DNA from: Deltaproteobacteria bacterium
Lineage (GTDB): Bacteria > Lernaellota > Lernaellaia > JACKCT01
NCBI GenBank assembly: GCA_027493875.1
Contig: JAOSJX010000012.1
Span: 62,001 to 126,000 of the forward strand
Length of the DNA: 64,000 nucleotides
Reading direction: 5' to 3'
The notes below the pieces were generated by a model. That model was given only the letters and a program-made list of their open reading frames with translations. It searched no databases and was not told where the DNA came from. Below are positions 40,010-49,510 of the stretch, one piece after another. The number at the start of each line of letters is the position of its first letter. Position 1 is the stretch's first letter. The position numbers were made by a program, and so were the translations under genes.

Positions 40010-40863
40010 TTGAAGCGGATCGCGCTTATCGTTATTCGGGACAAGCCGGAAGCCGGGGAGGTCGCCAGAGACCTGATCGCCTGGATCCGCGCCCGCGGGC
40101 ACGAAGCGCTTTATCTGCCGGAACTTGAGGATCAGTACGGCATTGCGGGGGGCTGTGCGCGGCGGACATGACGCAGCAGGCGGATTTCGTCGTGGTGCTC
40201 GGCGGCGACGGGACGTTCCTGGCCGCGGCCCGGATGTTTCGCGAGCGCCCGACGCCGATTCTCGGCGTCAACTTCGGCGCCCTCGGATTCCTCACCGAAG
40301 TGACGCTCGACGAAATGGAGGCGCACATCGACCAGGCGCTGGCGGGCGAACTGGTTGTCCACGAGCGCATGATGCTCGACGGCGAATTCGTTCCCGCGGA
40401 CGGTGCGCCGGTCCGGTTCTCGGTCCTCAACGAGATCGTCGTTTCGAAGACCGAGGAGGCGCGCGTCATTGAACTGCGCATCATCGTGGACGGCCATTCC
40501 ATGACATCCATGCGCGGCGACGGTTTGATCGTTTGCACGCCGACGGGTTCGACCGCCTACAATCTTTCCGCCGGCGGACCGATCGTCCTCCCGGGGCAGA
40601 ACACCATCGCGCTGACGCCGATCTGCGCGCACAGTTTGAGCTTCCGTCCGGTGGTGCTGCCGGGCGCCGCGGAGATCGAGGTCGATCTGGTCTCCGCAAA
40701 AAAACCGGTTCTTATCACGGCGGACGGCCAGGCGGTGACGACGTTCGGGATGGGCGGGCGGTTGTTTATCCGGCAAAGCCCGCACAAGGTGCACAAGCTG
40801 GTCAGCGCCGAACGCAATTACTTCATGACCCTCCGGGACAAGCTCGGTTGGGGGCGGGGATGA
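40010..40863 (+). CDS. nadK: NAD kinase
   Basis: This cytosolic enzyme phosphorylates NAD to NADP. It has the signature VVLGGDGTFLAAARMF (GGDGT), NFGALGFLTEV and the substrate-binding DGLIVCTPTGSTAYNLSAGG. The C-terminal ITADGQ is typical. The N-terminus starts at TTG 40010 (LKRIALIVIRDKPEA), with GGAG 9 bases upstream. A missing G in the six-G run near 40147 shifts the frame; corrected, it reads GIAGGLCAADMTQQADF. Length is about 284 residues, normal. recN follows 32 bases later, a common NAD kinase-RecN neighbourhood. Confidence 0.95.
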
Positions 40864-40895
40864 GGCGGCGCCCGCGCGCGCGCCGCTGATCGCGC

Positions 40896-42624
40896 ATGCT
40901 CGTCGAACTGTCCGTCAAGCGTCTTGCAATCATCGACGACCTCAAAGTGCGTCTCGGGCCCGGCCTTAACGTGCTCACCGGCGAAACCGGCGCGGGGAAA
41001 ACGATCATCGTCGGCGCGCTGAATCTGGCGCTCGGGGCGCGGGCCAGCGCGGAAGCGGTGCGTCAGGGAGAGGAAACGGCGGAGATCGAAGCCGTTTTCG
41101 ATTGCCGCGCTCAAAAAAAGCTTGCCGCGCAACTCACGGACGAAGGGCTCGTCGAAGACGGATTGTTGATCGTTCGTCGCGTCGTGGCGCGAAATGGGCC
41201 CAACCGCGTTTTTCTCGGCGGCCGTTCGGCGACGCTCGCGCGCCTCGCGGAGATCGGCGACGGAATGGTCGGCATCTACGGCCAGAACGAATCGCGCGGA
41301 CTGCTCCAACCCGATCTGCATTTGGAAATGCTCGACGAGTTCGGGGCCTGCTGGACCGGCGCGGCCGGGTGCGGGAACTTTTCGACGCCTTCGCGCGGGC
41401 GCGCAAGCACCGCGACGAGTTGCGCGAGAAGGAATCGGAGCGCGGCGCGCGCGGACTATTTGAAGTTCGTCATCAATGAAATCGAAGCGGCGCGCCTGTC
41501 GCCGGGCGAGGACGAGGAGTTGCGCGAGCGGCGACGCATTTTGGCTTCGTCCGAAAAATTGGCGAGCGCGGCGTCGGACATTCTCAACGCGACGTACGAA
41601 GACGAGGAGTCGATCGCCGACCGCGCGGGGGCGCTGGCGCGGCGCGCGGAAGACGCGGCGCGTATCGACCCCGCCTTTGAGCCGATCGCCCGCGTCCTCG
41701 ACACGCTGACCGTGGCGGCGCGCGAGGCGGGCGACGTCGCGCGCTCGTATCTCGACGGGCTGGAGCGCGATCCGAGCGGCCTCGGCAAGATCGAGGAGCG
41801 GCTGGAAACGATCCGTCTTCTATCCAAAAAGTACGGCGGCGATCTGGCGGCCGCCCTGAAGACGTGGGACGACGCGGCGGCGGAACTCAAGGAGCTCGAC
41901 GGTTTGAGCTTCGGTCTCCGCGACGCGGACCAAGCGCTCGCCGGGGCGGAGAAAGAACTCGGCGAGGCCGCCGCCGCGATGAGCCGCGCTCGGCAAAAAG
42001 CGGCCAAGGATTTATCGGCGCGCGTCTCCAAGGAGATCGCCGATCTGGCGATGAAGGGGGCGGTTTTCGACGTACGTTTCGAGGACGTGCCGGAGGGCGC
42101 GGGGTCGTTGGCCGGTGGGCGGCGCGTCGAGGCGACCGGGGCGGAGCGCTGCGAATTTCTTTTATCGGCCAATCCCGGTGAAGCGCCGCTGCCGCTCGCG
42201 CGTATCGCATCGGGCGGCGAGCTTTCGCGCATCATGCTCGGGATCAAGAACGCGCTGGCGGACGTGTACGACGTGCCGTCTCTTGTCTTCGATGAGATCG
42301 ATCAGGGTGTCGGCGGGGCGCAGGCGGAGATCGTCGGCCGCAAGCTCGCGCGCCTCGCCGCGCGGCATCAGGTCTTATGCATCACGCACCTTCCGCAGAT
42401 TGCGGGCCTCGCCGACCGGCACATCGTCGTGCGCAAGCAGGTGCAAAAAGGGCGGTCGGTGACGAGCGCGTCGGAGCTGTCCGCCGATGAGCGCGAACAG
42501 GAACTCGCGCGCATGGTGGGCGGCGTCACGATCACCGACGCGACGCGGGCCGCCGCGCGCGAGATGATGAAGAACGATGCGCCCGAGGACGGAAAGAAAA
42601 AGGCCGCGGCGTGCCGCCCGCTGA
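40896..42624 (+). CDS. recN: DNA repair protein RecN
   Basis: This SMC-like ATPase in double-strand-break repair has the Walker A motif LTGETGAGKTIIVGAL, paired coiled-coil segments in the middle (about 41380-42050), the ABC signature ASGGELSRIMLGIK and Walker B LVFDEIDQGVGG. The C-terminal CITHLPQIAGLADRH is diagnostic of RecN. Two opposing indels (near 41350 and 41440) put about 30 residues out of frame; corrected, they read GLLDRRGRVRELFDAFARAR. Near 42596 one extra A hides the end; corrected, the gene stops at TGA 42622-42624, overlapping the next gene's GTG start by 14 bases. Length is about 575 residues. Confidence 0.95.
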
Positions 42625-43588
42625 GATCGATCGGAGAGGCCCGGTCGTGCCGACCCTTCCCGCACGATTCCGAAATCTTCGTGTATCCTATCGGCGCGGG
42701 CGGGAGGAAACGAAAGCGGTGCGCGGTGTGGACATCGACGTGCCGCCCGGCGGAACGGTTGGCGTCGTGGGCGAGTCGGGCTGCGGAAAAAGCAGCCTCG
42801 GCCGCGCGATGCTCGGGCTTGTTCCCGCGGTGTTCGACGAAGGCCGCCTGTTCGGCACGGATCTCGCGGCGGCGACCCGCCCCACGTGGAAAACGCTCCG
42901 CCGCCGCGCGCAAATGGTCTTCCAAGACGTCGGCGGGGCCCTCTCGCCCCGCATGCGGATCGGCGACGCGGTGACGGAACCGCTCGTCGTGCATGGTTTG
43001 TTGAACGGTCGCGCATCGCGTGCCGACGAGGCGACGAAGCTGCTCGGCGAAGTCGGCCTCGACGCGGATCTCGCGCGCCGTTTTCCCCACGAACTGTCCG
43101 GCGGGCAGCGCCAGCGGGCGCTCATCGCCCGCGCGTTGGCGAGCGCGCCCGACCTTCTCATCGCCGACGAGCCCATCGCCTCACTCGACATTTCCGTCCA
43201 AACGCAAATTCTGGAACTCCTCGACCGCGAGCGCCGCGACCGGTCCTTGGCGATGGTTCTTATCAGCCACGATATCCGGGCGGTCGCCGCCGTGTGCGCG
43301 TCGGTGCTCGTGATGTACGCGGGCGTCGCCGTGGAGGAAGGGCCGGCGGACGAGGTTTTCGCGCAGCCGGCACACCCGTATACGAAATTTCTTTGCGATT
43401 CGATTCCGCTTCTTACCCCGCGCGCCGAGGACGCGACGGCCACGGAAGCGGATGCGTCGTGGCCGGGTACCGGGTGCCCCTTTGCGCCCCGGTGCCACGC
43501 GGCTGGCGAGGACTGCGCCGCGGCGTTGCCCGCGTGGCGAAAGACGGGTGATGGTCGCCGTTGCCGGTGCGTCCGCCCGTTGGCGTAA
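42611..43588 (+). CDS. Oligopeptide/dipeptide-type ABC transporter ATPase
   Basis: This intact 325-residue ATPase has Walker A GVVGESGCGKSSLGRAM, the Q-loop MVFQDVGGALSPRM, signature LSGGQRQRALIARAL, Walker B LLIADEPIASLD and the switch His in LISHD. The C-terminal PFAPRCHAAGEDC is the Cys-bearing oligopeptide-family (OppF/DppF) tail. Permease, solute-binding protein and second ATPase genes are not in this window, so it is solitary here and its transporter is unknown. GTG 42611 is the likely start; a later in-frame start before the Walker A motif cannot be excluded. Confidence 0.9.
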   Translation: MPPAEIDRRGPVVPTLPARFRNLRVSYRRGREETKAVRGVDIDVPPGGTVGVVGESGCGKSSLGRAMLGLVPAVFDEGRLFGTDLAAATRPTWKTLRRRAQMVFQDVGGALSPRMRIGDAVTEPLVVHGLLNGRASRADEATKLLGEVGLDADLARRFPHELSGGQRQRALIARALASAPDLLIADEPIASLDISVQTQILELLDRERRDRSLAMVLISHDIRAVAAVCASVLVMYAGVAVEEGPADEVFAQPAHPYTKFLCDSIPLLTPRAEDATATEADASWPGTGCPFAPRCHAAGEDCAAALPAWRKTGDGRRCRCVRPLA

Positions 43589-43606
43589 CGTTTTCCTACT
43601 CAATTC

Positions 43607-43635
43607 TTGACACCCTCGGGCCCCCACGATACCGT
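43607..43635 (+). promoter_or_regulatory. Sigma-70-like promoter
   Basis: TTGACA at 43607-43612 and TACCGT at 43630-43635 are 17 bases apart. Transcription would begin about 27 bases before ATG 43669. Confidence 0.45.
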
Positions 43636-43668
43636 GACGACGCTTCACGCGTCCCAGGGGTTCAGACG

Positions 43669-44325
43669 ATGCAGTGCGCTGCCGTAAGCAAGGCGGGTAA
43701 GCCTTGCCAGGCCAAGGCCGCGGAAGGCTCCGTTTACTGCGTCACGCATACGAAGCTGTACGGGAACGCGGCCGCAGGTAAGACCGGGCCGGCGTCGGCG
43801 GTTCCGACACCCGATGTCGCCGACGCGGATGCGTCAAAACGGGAAATCGCGCCGGCGCCTGGAAAAACGGCTCCGGCGAGGACGAATAAGGCCGATCAAA
43901 CGAAACCGCCCAAGGAGGTCACTTCGATGGACGACAAGAAAAACGTAAGCTTTGTCTCGGGATTGGCGCTCATTTTGTCGGCGCTGGCGCTGCTGTTGAT
44001 CGGAATTCAACAAATCAGCGCGACGCCGTACACCGAAACGTTGGAAAAAATCGTCAACGCCAAGCTCGAGGATCTCGAGGCGCGCATGGAGACGCGCATC
44101 GACTACAACATCAAGCGTCTCTCAAAAGCCGAGGAGAGCGCGGCGCTTCGCCAACTGAAGTTCTTCAACAGCGGGCTCGACGCGTGGCTTCAGTCCGGCG
44201 CCAACGGCTATTCCGGCGACGTGCAGGCGATCAAAGAGCAGATCGACGGTCTCGTCGCGAAGATGGAAGGAATGCCTCCGGCACCGAAAGCGCCGGCGGT
44301 CGCCGCCGACACGAAATCCGAATAG
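43669..44325 (+). CDS. Membrane protein with N-terminal Cys/His metal-binding motif (DUF5763-like)
   Basis: This intact 218-residue protein starts MQCAAVSKAGKPCQAKA. The spacing of Cys, Gly, Cys and the later GSVYCVTHTKLY (C-x6-G-x2-C, then C-x2-H) matches a short zinc-knuckle-like motif of the DUF5763 type. A Pro/Ala/Lys-rich linker follows, then one transmembrane helix (SGLALILSALALLLIGIQQI) and a coiled coil (LEKIVNAKLEDLEARMETRI) with an Ala/Pro-rich tail. Its role is unknown; the motif suggests a metal-dependent binding module on the cytoplasmic side. Confidence 0.75.
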   Translation: MQCAAVSKAGKPCQAKAAEGSVYCVTHTKLYGNAAAGKTGPASAVPTPDVADADASKREIAPAPGKTAPARTNKADQTKPPKEVTSMDDKKNVSFVSGLALILSALALLLIGIQQISATPYTETLEKIVNAKLEDLEARMETRIDYNIKRLSKAEESAALRQLKFFNSGLDAWLQSGANGYSGDVQAIKEQIDGLVAKMEGMPPAPKAPAVAADTKSE

Positions 44326-44351
44326 GCTTCCGTCAACCGCGCGAGGAAAAG

Positions 44352-44384
44352 AAACGGCCCGGACGCTCGACGTCCGGGCCGTTT
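44352..44384. terminator. Bidirectional terminator
   Basis: AAACGGCCCGGACG (44352-44365), loop CTCGA, CGTCCGGGCCGTTT (44371-44384) is a 14-base perfect stem. Its A/T ends can act in both directions, between the convergent genes ending at 44325 and 44405. Confidence 0.85.
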
Positions 44385-44404
44385 GTTCGTTGGTGGACTG
44401 ACGG

Positions 44405-44860
44405 TTATTGGCTCAAGCTCTTCATCGCCTTCGGATTGACGAACGTGACGCTGCCCGCGCCGTCGTCTTCCTCGTCGGCCGCGATCTGAAGCGAGGATTC
44501 ACCCACCGCATAGAGCCCCGCGGTTTTCCCGTCACCTTCCTTGGGATCCCCGTACGCCGCCTTGGCCGCGGCGAAAACCTTGGTCGCCCCGGCCGCATCG
44601 AATTGATACGTCAAAAGCGCGACCTGCCCGCCGACGAATAGAAGTTTGATCCCTTTCGCGACCGCCGTGTCCGGGGCGTCGAATCCCGCCGCGCCTTCAG
44701 GGGCGCCGCCGTGCTCCTTGAGGTCCGGAATCAACACGCGCACCGCGTCCACCGTCATGCCGGGAGCGACGGCCGGGAACACGGTGTCCGGCAGGTCCGC
44801 CGCGAACGCCGAAACCGTAAGCACCGTGACCGCCGCGAAGACAACCCATCGCCGCTTCAT
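44405..44860 (-). CDS. Small exported protein, unknown
   Basis: This intact 151-residue protein has a signal peptide (MKRRWVVFAAVTVLTVSAFAA) and a mature part that reads as a small alpha/beta domain (PGMTVDAVRVLIPDLKEHGG; ALLTYQFDAAGATKVFAAAK). The GMTxxxVxxxxP pattern recalls small outer-membrane-associated BamE/SmpA-like folds, but I would not assign it. The start overlaps the stop of the upstream gene (ATGA). Confidence 0.65.
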   Translation of the reverse strand: MKRRWVVFAAVTVLTVSAFAADLPDTVFPAVAPGMTVDAVRVLIPDLKEHGGAPEGAAGFDAPDTAVAKGIKLLFVGGQVALLTYQFDAAGATKVFAAAKAAYGDPKEGDGKTAGLYAVGESSLQIAADEEDDGAGSVTFVNPKAMKSLSQ

Positions 44861-45314
44861 CCGCTTTCTCCTCCGGCCGCCGGGCTCTCGTCCAGCCGGT
44901 CGGCCAACAGTTTGATGGTCTGAAGAATTTTTCCCGCCGCACCTTTTTCGCGCACCGCAATCGTCCCCGCGACGCGCCGGCCGTCCAACGTCTCGAAACG
45001 CCCGGCGATCCGCGCGGGGATGCCGTCGCCGGCCTTCACGTCTTCGCCGAATACCAGCGACGAGGCGCCCTCGGCCCGCGCCCGCGTGAAACGCGCAACC
45101 TGATTGTCCAGATAATTCATCTCGACGGAAACCGTTCCGTCCTCTCCAGCGCGGATGTCCATCCGCAGTTCGGTTTTCAAACCGGCACCGGAGGCGGCGT
45201 ACACGTAAGCGTAGCCGATATAACGGCCCTCGAACGACGGCGCCGCGCTTTGGCCGTGCGCCGCGGCGGCGGCGATCAAGACGAATGTGACAATCGGTAG
45301 GGAGAGTCTTTCAT
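44857..45314 (-). CDS. Small exported protein, unknown
   Basis: This protein of about 152 residues begins at ATG 45314. After restoring one A to AAA near 45309 the N-terminus reads MKRLSLPIVTFVLIAAAAAHGQ, a signal peptide. The mature region is beta-rich (FEGRYIGYAYVYAASGAGLK; GTVSVEMNYLDNQVARFTRA; ARIAGRFETLDGRRVAGTIA), like a lipocalin-type or small immunity-type barrel. The function is unknown. It is the first gene of a two-gene operon with the downstream exported protein. Confidence 0.6.
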
Positions 45315-45440
45315 AGCCCGCGGGAAACGTTATCCCAGCCCCCGCGCGTCCGCAAGGGCGAAGCCCGTCAAATGTTGTCCCGCGGGCCGCCTCGGCCTAA
45401 ACTCCGCGCTGTTCATTCGCATCGGACGGGGAGAAGGGTC

Positions 45441-46359
45441 ATGGTAAAAACGGATGCTTATCGTCGCGGCGAAGCCTTTAGCGCGCACGCCGGGTCTTAT
45501 AAACGGCCCCTCTTCCTGATCGCGCATCAGGACGACGAGTTGGGATACGCCGGATTGATCCAGCGGCTCGGGCCGAAAACGCGCTTCGTGTGGTTGACGA
45601 ACGGCGACGGTCTCTATTTCGAGTCGGATTTGACGCCGCCGGAATACGCCGAGGTTCGCAAAGCCGAAGCCGTCAACGCGGTCGGCGTCCTGGGGATTTC
45701 CGCGGCGCATACGGCATGTTTGGATTTTTCCGAAGCCGATATCTACCGGCGCTTGAGTCAGCTGCACGCCGGGACGACGGCGATGCCCGAGCAGATGCCG
45801 TTCTTTACGACGATCCGCGACGCCGTCCGCAAAACAATTTTTGAGATGCGGCCGGACATCGTGTTCACGTGCGCCTATCAGGGCGGCCATCCCGAACACG
45901 ATCTCACGCACTTTTTTACGCGTCGTGCTCTCGACGATTACGCGCGCGAGACCGGGATCGCGGTTCCCTTTTTTCATCTGCCCGAATATGAGTACACCAT
46001 TCTCCTGGCCTTTCGGTTCCATCCGCTCTACCGCGCGCGCGTTACCGCATCGAACTGACGCGCGAAGAAATCGAAAAAAATGGGCGATGGTGCAGGCCTA
46101 TCCGTCGCAGGTTCCGTTGTTCGAAAAATTCACCAAGCTCTTTCGCGCGCTCGGCGTTGTCGGAACGGTCACCGGAGGGCCGTCGAGCGCGGAGGAATAC
46201 TTTTCCATCGAGGAATTCGGCCCCGTGCCTTCGAGTTTGCGTTACGAGCGGCCGCCGCATCTTTTTGATTATTTCAGCTACATGTTCGACGATTTCGAAG
46301 GGACGCCCGTCACCTTCAAAGGATCGATTCAGCCGATTATTCGCGCCTTTATCCGGTAA
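45441..46359 (+). CDS. PIG-L/LmbE-family deacetylase
   Basis: This is a zinc-dependent N-acetyl-sugar deacetylase-type protein of about 305 residues. The N-terminal motif is IAHQDDELGY, a variant of the usual AHPDDE with Gln for Pro, and the third zinc ligand is in GGHPEHDLTH. One base is missing near 46040, and restoring it gives the joint YRARRYRIELTREEIEKKW. The C-terminal 100 residues (AYPSQVPLFEKFTKLFRALG) fit family members that act on sugar precursors. ATG 45441 has GAAGG upstream. The substrate cannot be predicted. Confidence 0.82.
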
Positions 46360-46460
46360 GGCCTCTAACACACAAAGCGACCGCGCCTTGTCGCTTCCTC
46401 CTCGGGGCGGTAGTCCTGTTTTTCCACTCACAACGCGTCGAAATTTGAGGAGGAAAGATC

Positions 46461-46760
46461 ATGCGCACGATGCTCCGCGTACGGGTTCCCGTGGAAGCGG
46501 GCAACAAGGCGATTCAAGACGGATCGCTGCCGAAAATCATCCAGGCGACCGTGGAGAAATTAAAGCCGGAGGCGGCGTATTTTTTTCCGGAGAACGGCGT
46601 CCGGACGGCGATGTTCGTCTTCGACATGAAGGATACGTCGGAGATTCCTCAGCTCGCCGAATCGTTTTTCATGGGACTCAACGCCTCCGTGGAGTTTTTT
46701 CCCGTGATGAACGGCGACGATCTGCAGAAGGGCCTGGGGTCGCTTGCGTCGAACAAGTAA
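46461..46760 (+). CDS. Conserved small protein, unknown (about 99 residues)
   Basis: This is an intact 99-residue soluble protein with a strong ribosome-binding site (GAGGAGG 8 bases before ATG 46461). The sequence (MRTMLRVRVPVEAGNKAIQD; PEAAYFFPENGVRTAMFVFD) reads as a ferredoxin-like alpha/beta sandwich of the kind found in DUF3303/antibiotic-biosynthesis-monooxygenase-like proteins. No catalytic residues are obvious. It stands alone and is followed by a GC-rich hairpin. Confidence 0.72.
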   Translation: MRTMLRVRVPVEAGNKAIQDGSLPKIIQATVEKLKPEAAYFFPENGVRTAMFVFDMKDTSEIPQLAESFFMGLNASVEFFPVMNGDDLQKGLGSLASNK

Positions 46761-46764
46761 AGGA

Positions 46765-46786
46765 GCCCCGGCCGCTCGGCCGGGGC
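46765..46786 (+). terminator. GC-rich hairpin after the small protein gene
   Basis: GCCCCGGCC (46765-46773), loop GCTC, GGCCGGGGC (46778-46786) is a perfect 9-base stem 5 bases after the stop. No T-run follows, so termination may be weak or Rho-assisted. Confidence 0.5.
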
Positions 46787-46852
46787 GTGGATAAGGAGGG
46801 GGAAGTCTCGCTGGCGTCTCCCCGCCGGGTCGCGGCGGGGCGGTGGTCTCGT

Positions 46853-47377
46853 TTAATATTCGAAGCGGTCGGAGGCAGGTCCGCGCGGCCCATTCTTCTT
46901 CTGCAGCCGCGTTCCGCGGAACTCGCGCGCTTGGCTTCGCAGTTCGTCGATCTGCTCTTTCGTCAGAAGCTTGCGCACCTCGATTTCATGTTCCGCCGTC
47001 GCCTTGTGCATCTGGGCGCGCACGTCCGCGAACGCCGCCGAGGCTTTCCGGTAGGCGTTCTCGTCAAACGCCGACGCGTCGACCGCTTGGCGTTGAGCCA
47101 GCCGCGCTTTATCCAGCTTGGCGCGCCATTCCGCCATTTCCGACTGGTGGCGGTTCATCATTTCTTCGGCCCGCTGAACGTCGGCTTCCGTCAAGCCCGC
47201 CGCTTTCGCGGCCTCGGGATGGTTGACGGCGACGCGCAACACGCGCGCCAGCCCGCCGCGGCCGTCCATTCCGTGTCGCGCGTTTCGTCCCTGCCTTTCC
47301 GCGTACGCGGGCGCGGCCAACGCGGCCGTCAGCGCAAGAACTCCCAAACTCGTCAGCACCTTCTTTTTCCATGGCAT
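46853..47377 (-). CDS. Spy/CpxP-like periplasmic protein
   Basis: This intact 174-residue protein has a signal peptide (MPWKKKVLTSLGVLALTAAL...AYA). The mature part is helical and carries LTEADVQRAEEMMNRHQSEM and the LTxxQ-type motif LLTKEQIDELRSQAREFRG, as in the Spy/CpxP/ZraP heavy-metal and envelope-stress proteins. These act as periplasmic chaperones or metal sensors. It lies at the end of a sigma/anti-sigma operon that also encodes a second protein of this type. Confidence 0.78.
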   Translation of the reverse strand: MPWKKKVLTSLGVLALTAALAAPAYAERQGRNARHGMDGRGGLARVLRVAVNHPEAAKAAGLTEADVQRAEEMMNRHQSEMAEWRAKLDKARLAQRQAVDASAFDENAYRKASAAFADVRAQMHKATAEHEIEVRKLLTKEQIDELRSQAREFRGTRLQKKNGPRGPASDRFEY

Positions 47378-47435
47378 GGCTTTTTCTCCACGGTTCGTTT
47401 GTGCCGCTCGTTCGACACCGGTAGGACAGCCGAAG

Positions 47436-47996
47436 TTAATTCAGGTTCCACGGCGCCGTCGGCGGCGCGCCTTCGCCCCCCGCGGCGGGGCCGTCTCCCG
47501 GCCCTTGTCCGCGGAGACGCCGTTTGATTTTGTCCCGCCGTTGGCGCACGTCACGCACGAATTTCTGCACTTCGTCGTGAAACGTCACCTCGAAGATCAT
47601 GTATTTCGCGAGCCGCTCGGCATCCAGGAGTTTCTCCATCTGTTGATAGTGTTTTTCGCGGATGCCGGTGATCTCATTCTCCAGACGGAGAATCCGCCGC
47701 ACCGATTCCTTGATGATTTTTTCGTCGGGCGCGCCCGACGCGACCGTTTTGCGCAATTCTCCGACAAGGGTCTCCCGTTCCTTGGCTTTCGCGTGAAGGG
47801 TGCGGTCGTATTCCCGCAGCGCGGGCACGACCTTGGCCATCTCGGCGTCGTCGAGATCGAGCACCTCGGCCAGTTTCCACATGCGGACCATTTCGATCTT
47901 GCGAAACGCCTTTTCGTCCGGATCGTCCGCGGCGCGCGCAGTCCACGGCAGCGCCGACATCGACGCCACGATCAACATCATGCTTGCCCGCTTCAT
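47436..47996 (-). CDS. Spy/CpxP-like periplasmic protein
   Basis: This intact 186-residue protein has a signal peptide (MKRASMMLIVASMSALPWTARA). It is almost fully helical (KIEMVRMWKLAEVLDLDDAE; RETLVGELRKTVASGAPDEK; IREKHYQQMEKLLDAERLAK) and ends in a Gly/Pro-rich tail. The helix pattern matches CpxP/Spy-type periplasmic proteins. GGGAG lies 6 bases before ATG 47996. It lies between the anti-sigma gene and the second Spy-like gene, so all four are probably one envelope-stress operon. Confidence 0.75.
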   Translation of the reverse strand: MKRASMMLIVASMSALPWTARAADDPDEKAFRKIEMVRMWKLAEVLDLDDAEMAKVVPALREYDRTLHAKAKERETLVGELRKTVASGAPDEKIIKESVRRILRLENEITGIREKHYQQMEKLLDAERLAKYMIFEVTFHDEVQKFVRDVRQRRDKIKRRLRGQGPGDGPAAGGEGAPPTAPWNLN

Positions 47997-48007
47997 CGTT
48001 TCTCCCT

Positions 48008-48692
48008 TCAGATGCTCCAGGATTCCATCGCTTCACGAAGGTGGTCGGTCAACGCCACCGTGTCTTCTTCGTTCATACTCGCCGCTTCGAGAAAGGCGCC
48101 GGCCGATATTTCAGGCCGGACCGCTTTTTCAAGCTGGTCAAGAACCTCTTCGTCGTTGCCCAGAGCGATCAGCACCGTGACGGCGACGTCCTCGGGCTCC
48201 GAAGCCGAATCATCGTCGGCGTCGGTGGTCGTCGCGGCCTTCAACGCCAGCTCGGCCACGGGCTCAAGCTGCAGTTGCCGGGAGTACGCGTAGCGGCGCG
48301 CCGCGCGGACCACGGCGTCGTCGGTCGGCCCCTCCTCGGCCGGAAAGCCGTTCCACAACCATACCGCGCCGGCGACGGCCAGAAAGGCCATCGCGCCGAC
48401 GGTGACCGGCTGCCACCATAAGAAACCAAACCATGCGCGAAGCCGCCCGGCGAACCCGCGCGGCTCGTCGCGGACGGTATTCATCACGCGGTTCGCGAGG
48501 GATTCGAAATAAGCCTCTCCGGGGTCCTCGGCGGTATGCGCGAGCCCGGCCAGCAGGGCGTGGATCTCGTCGCGCGCCGTTCGGCACGCCGCGCACCCGG
48601 CAAGATGATCCTCGAGCGCGGGCGCGCTCGGCCTCACCGATGTCGCCGCCGGCCAGATCAATCAATGTGTCGTCGAATTTTCCGCATCCCAT
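48008..48692 (-). CDS. Anti-sigma factor with zinc-finger domain
   Basis: This membrane-bound anti-sigma protein of about 227 residues has an N-terminal zf-HC2 (ZAS) domain with HLAGCAACRTARDE (H-x3-C-x2-C) preceded by a Cys in MGCGKFDD. One helix follows (PVTVGAMAFLAVAGAVWLW), then an acidic periplasmic C-terminus (TTTDADDDSASEPED). An indel near 48630 is corrected to join MGCGKFDDTLIDLAGGDIGE to the finger. It is encoded 20 bases after the ECF sigma gene whose product it would hold at the membrane. Confidence 0.85.
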
Positions 48693-48712
48693 AACGCTTC
48701 ATCCTCATCGAT

Positions 48713-49273
48713 TTACGCCTCGCCGCTCATTCGCGCGCGAAGGCTTTTGACCGCGTAGTGGTAGTTCACCTTGGCCGCGGACACCGAGCATCCCAACAGC
48801 TCCGAAATCTCCCCGTAGGACAAATCGTGATCGACGCGCAGTTCGAGCACTTCCCGTTGGCGCGCCGGGAGTTCTTGAACGGCTTCGCGGAGGCTGTCGC
48901 GGCGCTGCGCTTTCTCGATCGCGCCGGGCGCGGACGGCTCCACCGCGTGCGCAAAATCCTGAAGCTCCTCGCCGCTCCGGCGTTTTCGGTCGCGTACGAA
49001 ATTTTTCGAATAGTTCGACGCGATGCGGAACAGCCATGTTTTCAGGCTGCTGCGCCCTTCGAAGCCCGCGAGGTTCTTGTAGGCGGAGATGAAGGTCTTC
49101 TGCGCGACCTCGTCCGCGCCGTCGTGGTCGCCGACGATTTTGAGGGCCGTGAAATAAACCATGCGGCGGTATCGTTTCATGATCGCCTCGAACGCGGACG
49201 CATCCCCGGCGAGAAAATCCCGTACCAGTTCGTCGTCCTCGGCAGGGCGGCGCCCCGCGTTTGTCGCGTCCAT
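48713..49273 (-). CDS. ECF-type (RpoE-like) sigma factor
   Basis: This 186-residue sigma factor has region 2 (MKRYRRMVYFTALKIVGDHD, FISAYKNLAGFEGRSSLKTW) and region 4 with a helix-turn-helix (LPARQREVLELRVDHDLSYG, ISELLGCSVSAAKVNYHYAV). ATG 49273 is preferred because GGGTGAG lies upstream; an in-frame GTG at 49321 would add 16 residues. The downstream genes encode a zinc-finger anti-sigma factor and two Spy-like periplasmic proteins. Control by extracytoplasmic stress or metal is therefore likely. The promoter region is the 190-240 bases shared with pspA. Confidence 0.9.
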   Translation of the reverse strand: MDATNAGRRPAEDDELVRDFLAGDASAFEAIMKRYRRMVYFTALKIVGDHDGADEVAQKTFISAYKNLAGFEGRSSLKTWLFRIASNYSKNFVRDRKRRSGEELQDFAHAVEPSAPGAIEKAQRRDSLREAVQELPARQREVLELRVDHDLSYGEISELLGCSVSAAKVNYHYAVKSLRARMSGEA

Positions 49274-49510
49274 CCGGCTCACCCGCCCGCCCTGTCCGGC
49301 TTTCGTTCCACCATTCGACACACCGGCGGTCCCCCTGGTTAAGCCACGCTATCCCCCGCGCGGCGCCGGAAAAGACAACCTCTAACCACGCGGGAACACG
49401 CCGGATTTCAACCGGGCTCGCGGGGCGGACCGCCGCCGTCGCTTGACCGCGGGGCGAAGCGGACGATAGTAATGAACGTCGCCGAAAATCCGGCGCCGAA
49501 AGGGTGAGCC

